The notes under the pieces: generated by a model | Seen by the model: only the letters and a program-made list of their open reading frames with translations | What the model was told of the DNA's origin: nothing | Databases searched by the model: none | Made by a program: the position numbers and the translations under genes | Source of the DNA: Hypericum androsaemum | Lineage: Eukaryota; Streptophyta; Magnoliopsida; Malpighiales; Hypericaceae | DNA length: 64,000 bases | Reading direction: 5' to 3' | NCBI GenBank assembly: GCA_963995505.1 | Contig: OZ023194.1 | Span: 8,552,428-8,616,427, forward strand | In this document: positions 56,470 through 64,000 of the stretch, piece by piece | Position numbering within the stretch: position 1 is the first letter of the stretch | Layout of the letters: each line of letters begins with the position of its first letter

Positions 56470-56880
56470 TTTTAAAGCTGGGTGGGAGGCTAGCACCCTT
56501 TCATTCATAAGCAGGCATACATTCCCGTGGGGATTGGAGTAGAGCATGGAATCCTAGAGCGAAAAGAAGGGCATAATTGGATACATTCCCGTGGGGATTG
56601 GAGTAGAGCATGGAATCCTGGAGTGAAAAGAAGGGCATAATTGGATAACCAAATAGCCATCTTGTTTCATTCCCTCAAGTAGTGTAATACCTCGACCTGC
56701 CAATGCTGATTGATGAGGTTGCGACAGTTAATCACGAGAGAAGATGGCGGGTGTTGTGATGCTACCCCCTCGGCGAGACACTTAAAAACAACAAGTGAAT
56801 CTGTCTCAATAACCATCCTCCGGAACCTATTCCAGCGGGGCCACGTAATCAAACAAGCCCAATACATCAAAACCAAACTA
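56470..56880 (-). mobile_element. LINE RNase H fragment
   Basis: The minus-strand frame 56,667-56,876 reads RRMVIETDSLVVFKCLAEG, then INQHWQVEVLHYLREGN, the RNase H-type C-terminus of plant LINEs (E-T-D-S and REGN motifs). Downstream, a 64-bp segment with TACATTCCCGTGGGGATTGG is tandemly duplicated (about 56,517-56,580 and 56,581-56,644). Confidence 0.75.
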
Positions 56881-56889
56881 GCAATTCGG

Positions 56890-57600
56890 AAACGCCCACT
56901 GCAACAACTTAATTGAACTCAATCCATCCCATCGCACTAAACAAGCAGAAACCTAAGGATATGATGGTCGGCTTAATAACAAACCAAATTATCAGACAAA
57001 ATCGAGACCAACAATCAATTGTACTATCCCGTTTCATTCCTTGCCATCGATTCTCGCGACCCAAACGGTTCTGGTCGCTGGTGCGGTCGTCGTCGTCAAT
57101 CGCCTTCCTTTAGTGATAGTCCTCTTCTCCAATTTTATCGCGAACGGCCGGACGAGGCCCAAACAATGCGAGTTTATTCCGAGATAGGAGGTACAGTTAT
57201 CGGCGCAAGAAAATGGATATCCATTATGTGCGATAATTTTGGGATTAGTTGTATTATGGAGCCAACTTTGTGGAGTCGATACTTTAAATGGTTTCGTTTT
57301 CTAAGCAGAGGAGGAGCAGCGAAAACACAGAAAACCTATATTATCGCCTGTTGCCTTTTTGCTGTAAATGGTTTACAATTACGTTAAGGTCTCAAAGGTT
57401 TGGCGTTATTCAGTTTCGTCCGCTAATTTAGTTGAATGTAAAGGCTGCCACTGACGTTTAGGTTCCAGGGTTTTGAATTGTATTTCCATTCAGAATCCTA
57501 AACTTAGTTTTATATGCATCGTTTACTTTATATATATGTATCGATTCAGACATAATAATTATGCATATAAATAAAATCAATAACCAATCCGTAACAGAGA
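56890..57600. other. Unassigned sequence before the right Copia LTR
   Basis: A plus-strand frame of 122 codons (57,019-57,387) is the longest here. It begins after plausible coding context and has mixed composition, but I recognise no domain and see no paralogue in the window. It is left uncalled. From about 57,535 the Copia leader similarity starts. Confidence 0.35.
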
Positions 57601-57962
57601 ACACAAGCTCTTGAAACCACATGTAAGAATTAATTACATAAACAATAAGCGAAAATATACCGGATTGGTTTATGAAGAGAAATCTTGATGTTCACGTAGT
57701 CGGAATCCTTGTTGTAGCCATAGTTTGGTTTCTCTCTCTTTTCTATCGTTTAGTGACACCCACCAATGGATAGCAATAGCATCTTTTATAGGCAGAGAGA
57801 GGAACAAGCTACATACCTAGAAATAATCGGGCGCATCCATCAAACTCCCAATGAGCGGTTGAGACTAAACTAATAACCATAGTCATAATAGAACTCTTAT
57901 ATCAGTAATAGAGTCCAACTATATGAGAGCCAATTTAATAGAATTAATAAATAATTCTTACA
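57535..57962 (-). mobile_element. Copia LTR with primer-binding site (right copy, 5' LTR)
   Basis: The LTR 57,622-57,962 (341 bp) matches 42,889-43,228 and has perfect inverted ends TGTAAGAATT...AATTCTTACA. To its left (downstream on the minus strand) lies the primer-binding site TGGTTTCAAGAGC (57,607-57,619) and leader. It is the 5' LTR of the minus-strand Copia element. Confidence 0.82.
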
Positions 57963-58142
57963 TAGCAACCTTTGTAGGAATGTAAGACACATCATTTGGA
58001 AGAAATAAAGTTATATTTTAGAGTAACTCATCTTTTGAGTTGTTTTTCTTTTGGCTTTGAATATCTTAGGTGGATTCCTAAGGTTGTTCGAGTTGTATGC
58101 TCGTTGTTCTTTAGGACTTGATCCTTTCTTCTCTCTGTAACA
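57963..58142 (+). mobile_element. Gypsy 5' LTR, right part
   Basis: LTR sequence resumes with TAGCAACCTTTGTAGGAATG and continues to CTCTCTGTAACA. It matches 63,020-63,197 of the 3' LTR (AAGGTTGTTCGAGT, TTTCTTCTCTCTGTAAC). Its first 75 bp duplicate the end of the left part at 42,733-42,806. Confidence 0.75.
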
Positions 58143-60083
58143 AGATCAAATATGTGTGAGAGCTCCAGGTCTTTCCATAGCTGGATGATGTCGTCAATGT
58201 GCGAACGTCAACCCACCTCCTGTTGAGCGTGATCTTTGTGGTGTTGAGATGGGCGAATTAAGAAGGAAAGTGCAACAACTCCATCAATTTCTTGAGCGTC
58301 TTCACGCTAACCATGATAAGCCTCGTCATGGTTCACACGTTGAGGAAGAGGTGGTCAATCTTTTTCATGAGTATTCTTACACATCCTATGAAAGGGTTCC
58401 TCTTTGACCTCATGGTCTTGGAGACTATGCTGTTAAAGTTGACATTTATGACTTTAAGTGTCACTTGAATCTGGAGGACTTCATTGATTGGTTGGCAACC
58501 GTCGAAAGAATTTTTGACTATAGGAGTATTACGGAGGACAAGAAGGTTAAGCAGGTAGCCGTCAAATTTAAAAAAAATGCTTCAATTTGGTGGGAGAACT
58601 TAAAATGGGGAAGAGTTCGTTAAGGAAAAAGGCATATCGCAACATGGGAAAAAATGAAGATGGAGTTGGAAAAAAAGTTCCTTCCCGCTAGTTACATGCA
58701 ACACATATTTTGTCGACTCTATGAATTCAAGCAAGATGAGTTGCCCGTGGAGGAGCATAATGCTGAATTTGAGTAGTTCATGATGAAATATGACTTAGTT
58801 GAGCCAGAGGAACAAACTATTGCTCGATAACTTGGTGGCCTTAGATCCGACATCAAAAATGTAATCCAACTACAATAATATTGGACTTTTGAAGATATTT
58901 TCAAGTTGGCACTTCGTGTGGAAAAGCAATTATAATATAAGGCTTCTCGCAAGTTCAATGCTAAAGAAGGGGTTTTTAACTGGGGGACTACAACAAGGCA
59001 TGAGACTATATCCACAAAAAATGATACTTCTTTGAGGCCTACTCCAAAGCAACCAAAGAGTCTTCCTACCACTTTTAATACAGCCTCCAAATAATGTTTT
59101 AAGTGTAGAGGATTCGGCCATATTACCTCTAAATGTCCAAACCAAAAGATTATTTCTCTCACGGAGGAAGACAATGATGAACCAATTTATAACAAGGTTG
59201 ATCAAAAGGAGATTACGTGTGGTAATGAAGGTGAGGCTCTTGAAGTTCAACGTCTTTTAAAGATTGAACATGTAGAAGATGACCAATGGCTTCGTCATAA
59301 CATTTTTTGTACCTATTGTACATCGCACGAGAAGGTATTCACGATCATCATTGATAGCGAGAGTTGTGAAAATATTCTCTCTTACTATGGTGAAAAAATT
59401 ACATCTCAAATTGGAGACACATCTTGAGCAATACAAGCTCTCTCTACTAAAGAAAGGGAACGGTGTTTGTGTCGACAATGTTTCTTGGTACAATTTTCTA
59501 TTGGAAAGAACTACAAGGATGAGATTCATTGTGATGTGATTCCAATGAATGTATGCAATTTACTCTTTGGATGATGTTGGTTATATGATTGAAAGGTGAT
59601 CTATGATGGGTTCAAAATACTAGTTCTTTCATCAAAGATGGCTTTTTTCAGAGATTTCATCAAAGATAGCCTTAAGATCACCTTAGCACCTTGCAAACCA
59701 GGGTGTAAGCTCAAGCCATCAAAAAGAGAGGGGAGTTTGTTGTTTTTAAAGTCTCAATTTCTTCATGTAATGGATCGCTTCAATGACACATTCGAACTTA
59801 TGCACTTATTAGAGAATGAAGATCAAAAGCACACTTCATCTAGTTTGAAGCCATGGCTGAAGAAGTTCCAAGATGTTATTTCCAATGAGATTCCTCCTCG
59901 ATTTTTTAGAAAACTCAAACCGAGGATTGATGGTCCTTTTTCAATTTTGAAGAGGTTTGGCAAAAATGCATATAGAGTGAAGTTACCAGAAGACTATGGC
60001 ATTTCTGACACTTTCAACAATTCTGACTTATCACACTGTACACAGGAGAAGAATGACGCAAAACTCTAGAGGTTTGAGTTTTA
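58143..60083 (+). mobile_element. Interior of the decayed gypsy element
   Basis: Gag is recognisable through several stops: LEDFIDWLATVERIFDY, KKNASIWWENLK and EKKFLPASYM, then a zinc knuckle CFKCRGFGHITSKC (CX2CX4HX4C, about 59,098-59,140). A protease-like segment near 59,340 follows. The frame 59,596-60,069 joins KKFQDVISNEIPP, which precedes RT in gypsy pol, directly to KLKPRIDGPFSILKR, normally the far end of pol. RT, RNase H and integrase are therefore deleted. Confidence 0.8.
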
Positions 60084-63000
60084 TGTTAGAATTCTCGAAT
60101 TCAGATTCTAGGGTTCAATTTACATTGATATTATGAGATTATATCTTCATTAAATATGGTCAATAAGATGTCATTGAAAAGACCTGAATGTCTAGTTTTC
60201 AATGAATCAAATAGATCGTAATTTGAAGTTGTCCAGGGAAAGTTATTACACTTTTTGTGAAGTGTATCCAGGAATTCTGAAAAGATAGAATAAGAGTGAA
60301 TGTAAAGTTAAAAGTGTTAGGAAATCGCCCCACAAGAGAACAATAACGTACAAAGAAAAGAGATAACGTGGTTCAGACTAATGCCTACATCCACAGGGAA
60401 AAAGGAGAAATTTTATAGAAGAACAGCCACCAAGCCTTACATGAACTAAAGTAACATGTCTTTATATAATACACAAACCCTTGTACGCCAAAAAACCTAT
60501 CTAGGTCGAATCAAGAGTACAAAATAAGAGTTTGAGCAAAACAGGAAAAACGGTCAGCGTAGAACCTGGCATTCACCAACCAGTTAGAGTCCGCCAACAC
60601 CCACCTACTGCCAAAGGGGTTAGCTGCCTCCAATCAGCACTAACAAATCTTCCTTCTTGCTTTTCTCAACATATCCCAACAATCTCCAAATTAGCGAGAA
60701 ACCATCCCGTGGAAGAACCATGAAACTTCACCCGAATTCTATCAAACTCCACCTTGACCTTGGAGAACCATAAAATCTTGCATAACCAAATTGGCTCTAC
60801 TGACTCTACTTCGAACCATAGATACACAACCATTAATAAGACCATCTCAAATTTCTTACAGCCTTTTCTATTCAATTACTTGGAGACAGTCTCCAAACTG
60901 GAGCAACTCGCGAGCTTGCTTGTCCTATACCCTTCCACCTCCATTGATCCCCAATCAGCAAGTTTACCTGCCAAAGCAACCATGTGACCAATTGACGCGC
61001 CCTCTATTTTTTTGTCAACACCATACTTCGCAACCTCTAACTGTTTCTTCGTCAGACCTTTTTTACTCAAACCAATGCTACGTACAGCCTTGAGTAAGAT
61101 ATCTGATTCGTCTGTGGTATTATCCACGACTTTGCATTATTAATGACAAACCTACCCAACACCTTTGACGTTAATATTTCTTTAGAAAATTGTAGCGGAG
61201 CCTTGCTAACAATGCTTCTCTAAGACAACCATGGATTTTTTCCAACCATGCCTCCATGAAACAACAACAGCATGCTAATCATACCTTTACGAATTCAAAC
61301 TGTACTTAAACAATTAATGTCAAGCCTTTGCTCCATCATACAAGAGCCTTCCCCCTCTCCATCGGAACACAAAGATGTGACTCTACTTACAAATGTGCTC
61401 CTTACTAACCTGTAGGTATTCCTTGCATCTCTTTCACCCTTCATCATCAATATAGCATCTTTCTTCACCTCAATTAGCCCGCCTACAATCTTATAGATTC
61501 TTCCACTATAATCTAAAGCTCCTAATGAGATCAAATTTCTCTCAAACTTTGGAACATGCTTAACCCCACATAACTTCCTATCAATACCATCGCACATCTT
61601 GATCCAGATACCACCTATGCTACCAATTCTACCAGTAGAACTATCACTCATAGTCACTATACATGAATAAATAAACTTATAGGTATCGAACTACCCCCTT
61701 TTAAGCGTCATATGAAAGGAACAAGTGCTATTCAAAATTCAGGAATCAGAATGCTTTTGACCTTATAAGATAAAAAGACAGTCACCAATCAACCCCTCCG
61801 AGTATGAGGCCATATTTATGGATCCCGATCCTTTTTTCTCGTGGTCCCAAGTTCTTCTTGTATAATCTTTCTTCACGTGCCCTTTTTCCTCTGCACTCGA
61901 AGCAAATTTCCTTGAGTCTCCTTGATCTTGACCTAGATCCTCTTCCGTCTTTTCATTCGCGAAGATCATGGCTACCCCTCACAATTAGCCTTTTCATTCA
62001 TTCATAGCCAGTTTTTCTCCTTTGATGAAACCCTAGTAGAGCACTTGTGATATCCTCCAACACCATGTATTATTTTCTCTATGTTCGAGTTGTAACCAAA
62101 TTTTTGTAGGAACTTGGTAGGGATTTCAGGAGCAACAATTTCGTGTCTTCCTCCTCGAAGTTCACATCAGCCCTTCTCAAATCACTCAATAGTTGATTGA
62201 AAATATAAATGTGTTGGCTCAAATTCGAGCCCCCCATCATCTTAAATTCATACAATTTTTGTTTAAGATAAATCTTATTCAACAAAGACTTAGACATATA
62301 CTTTGCCTCCAGTTTCTTCCAAACCTCAAGTGGTGACTTCTCATCCATGACGTGATACATCACATCTTCCGCCAAGCACAAAAAAATCATCACCACTGCT
62401 TTGGCCTCCATCTCTGTTCACTCTTGGTCCTCCATCTTCTCAAGCTGCTTCTCTGAGAGTACGCTCGCCATCCCTTGTTTCACTAGCAGATCCTTGACAC
62501 GCATTTTCCATAACTAAAATTTCGATGAACCATCGAACTTCACCAAGCCAAATTTCGGGCCTTGATCCACCATCTTTAACCTTAGGTCTGATACCAGTTG
62601 TTAAGAAATTACCACCCAAAAGAATAATAATGCGCAAAGAACAATGGACACAAAAGATTATGCTATTCAGCCTAATGCCTCGTCCAGGGGGAGAAATGAG
62701 AACTTTTATTGATAAGTAGCCACCAAGCCTTACATGAACTAAGTAACATATCTTTATATAATAGAAAAACTCTTGTACACCAAGAAACTAATCTAGGTTG
62801 AATCAGGAGTCAAAAACAAGAGTCTGAGTAAAGCAGGAAAAATAGTTTGCATAGGACCTGGCGGCCGCCAACCAGTTGGAGTCCACCAACACCCACCTAC
62901 TGCCAAGGGGTTTGGCTGCCTCCAACCTCTTGACTAGTTCCAATAAGCACTGACAAATCTTCTTTCTTACTTTTCTCGATATTTTTTAATAAAAAAGTCA

Positions 63001-63197
63001 TTGTATCCTTTCCCTGTAAATAGCAACCTTTGTAGGGATGTAAGGCAGACTATTTGTAAGAAATAAAATTATATTTTAGATTAACTCATCCTTTGAGTTA
63101 TTCTTTTTTGACTTTGAATATCTTCGGTAGATTCTTAAGGTTGTTCGAGTCGTACGCTCGTAGTTCCTAGGGGTTGATACTTTCTTCTCTCTGTAAC
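60084..63197 (+). mobile_element. Gypsy 3' LTR split by a Copia insertion
   Basis: The LTR parts are 60,084-60,314 (starting TGTTAGAATTC) and 62,998-63,197 (ending CTCTCTGTAAC). They are separated by a complete Copia-type insert at 60,315-62,992. AAAAG on both sides (60,310-60,314; 62,993-62,997) is the target duplication. The left-hand LTR at 42,474 shows the site without the insert (GTTAAAACGTCATTG). Confidence 0.82.
60315..62992 (-). mobile_element. Decayed Copia element nested in the gypsy 3' LTR
   Basis: The LTRs are 60,315-60,681 and 62,599-62,992. The primer-binding site is TGGTATCAGACC (62,585-62,596, minus strand) and the polypurine-side sequence TTGGAGAT adjoins the left LTR. Gag lies at 62,079-62,411 (DEKSPLEVWKKLEAKYMSKS, ending LLLLKSLPSSYKNL) with its start in a shifted frame to about 62,560. 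A weak zinc-knuckle region is at 61,763-61,969. The pre-integrase region is at 61,295-61,657 (HVPKFERNLISLGALD), as in Tnt1-type elements. Integrase and RT are missing. A frame at 60,876-61,127 is not recognised. Confidence 0.8.
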
Positions 63198-64000
63198 GGC
63201 GTCATGCAGGCTCCAATATGAATCTCGATCTTTTTCAAATAGGTTTGAGGTTGACTTGTTCTTCACACCAAAATTGCCTCTGATATATGTCCAGGCATAA
63301 GAAGCAACAAGCCGTAATAGGTGGTATGAGAGGAGTTTGACCTTACAGGTCATGACCCAACGGCCGATGACTATCACTACTTCATGTCAAATTTAATAAT
63401 AAATTATGACCTACTCACGTTATAGTATATCATTCTCTAGGGATTGTTCAGCCCCATGGTGTTCTTATCTTTGAGTCATGGAACTCCTTTTCCAATAGAT
63501 AGGGTAGGTTCCAGTGTTGATGTGATTTTTGTATTTTTTTTTCCCTGTTGTTGGTTTTGTCCCACTAGATTTTTCTTCAATAGGGTTTTTAACAGTGGCT
63601 CGTGTCTACATACACATATGTGTGTGGGTCAGCAGGTGTATTCCTCTGGTTTGTATACTTTTGTTGAGGTACAAAAATAATCTTGGCATTCTCAACAATA
63701 TTTTGAAGTGAATGGTGTGATCTTTAAGAGATCGGTTTCGGGTGATCGATGTCATCTTGAAGAAACCGGTGTCGGGTGGTTGGCAACACAGTGCCTTGTT
63801 GGACTGGTGTCAGAAGATGTCCAGACCTATGCCTCATTGAGGTTGGAAGATTGATATCTCATGGTGTTTGGTCGATCGGTAACCTCTTTAGGTGGTAGAC
63901 TGGTGCCTCCTTGAGACCGCGTTGGCTTGTTGTCCTCGGTTCATTTCGGCTTGTCATTTGATGGTGCCATCCATCTTTTGTAGATCAGTCGTAGATTATG
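63198..64000. other. Unassigned sequence at the window end
   Basis: No gene is recognised. From about 63,720 a loose repeat of about 40-50 bp occurs (ATCGGTTTCGGGTGATCGAT, ACCGGTGTCGGGTGGTTGG). Open frames are below 80 codons. Confidence 0.4.

Noticed and set aside
57019..57387. A 122-codon plus-strand frame.
   Set aside because: No domain, paralogue, splice pattern or promoter supports it, and it sits inside a Copia/LINE block.

Overview
The window is repeat-rich nuclear DNA of a flowering plant, most likely a eudicot. Signs of this are AT-rich spacers, short genes with GT-AG introns and TATA boxes, Arabidopsis-type TTTAGGG repeats, a Cassandra-type TRIM carrying 5S rRNA-like LTRs, and many plant LINE, Copia and Ty3/gypsy remnants. 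No rRNA gene, tRNA gene, CRISPR array or prokaryotic operon was seen. The gene calls come from reading splice sites and comparing paralogues within the window; no database search was possible.

The main non-transposon content is a tandem cluster, all on the minus strand, of seven small genes or pseudogenes (loci 1-7, ending at about 3.5, 9.7, 17.5, 26.3, 28.9, 36.2 and 38.9 kb). Each is built from the N-terminus of the plant selective-autophagy receptor NBR1 (Joka2). Exon 1 encodes only MAS(T/S/R)(I/L)VIK. A phase-0 intron follows, and exon 2 starts V-Q-(Y/H) and runs through a PB1 domain. None has the ZZ, FW or UBA domains of full NBR1. Most instead end in a strongly hydrophobic tail with two predicted membrane segments. 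Locus 1 (259 aa) and locus 4 (220 aa) have intact reading frames. Locus 3 is open but its tail was replaced by a LINE insertion. Locus 2 lost its 5' end, locus 5 has one nonsense codon, locus 6 lost exon 1 and its linker, and locus 7 has a 2-bp GA insertion. Loci 1-4 (VQY type) and 5-7 (VQHDG type) form two subfamilies, and their 3' flanks are conserved across the cluster.

Region by region: 1-2.3 kb is anonymous. 2.3-4.8 kb is locus 1. 5,537-13,255 and 13,251-22,015 are two copies of one near-identical tandem duplication that holds 22-bp minisatellites, a Cassandra TRIM, a 5'-truncated LINE, an NBR1-like locus and a degenerate Copia element. 22-25.9 kb holds the Copia 3' end and a LINE. 26-40 kb holds loci 4-7 with gypsy, LINE and long-inverted-repeat elements between them. 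41.3-41.8 kb is a minisatellite. 42.5-63.2 kb is a stack of nested LTR retrotransposons: a Copia and a Del/Tekay-like gypsy element with about 3-kb LTRs lie within or beside gypsy LTR sequence, and a second Copia sits in the 3' LTR of that gypsy element. 63.2-64 kb is unassigned.

The loci do not look like a pathway. They look like a young lineage-specific family, expanding by tandem duplication and decaying through transposon insertion. The open question is whether the intact members make membrane-anchored or PB1-only proteins that could interact with NBR1.
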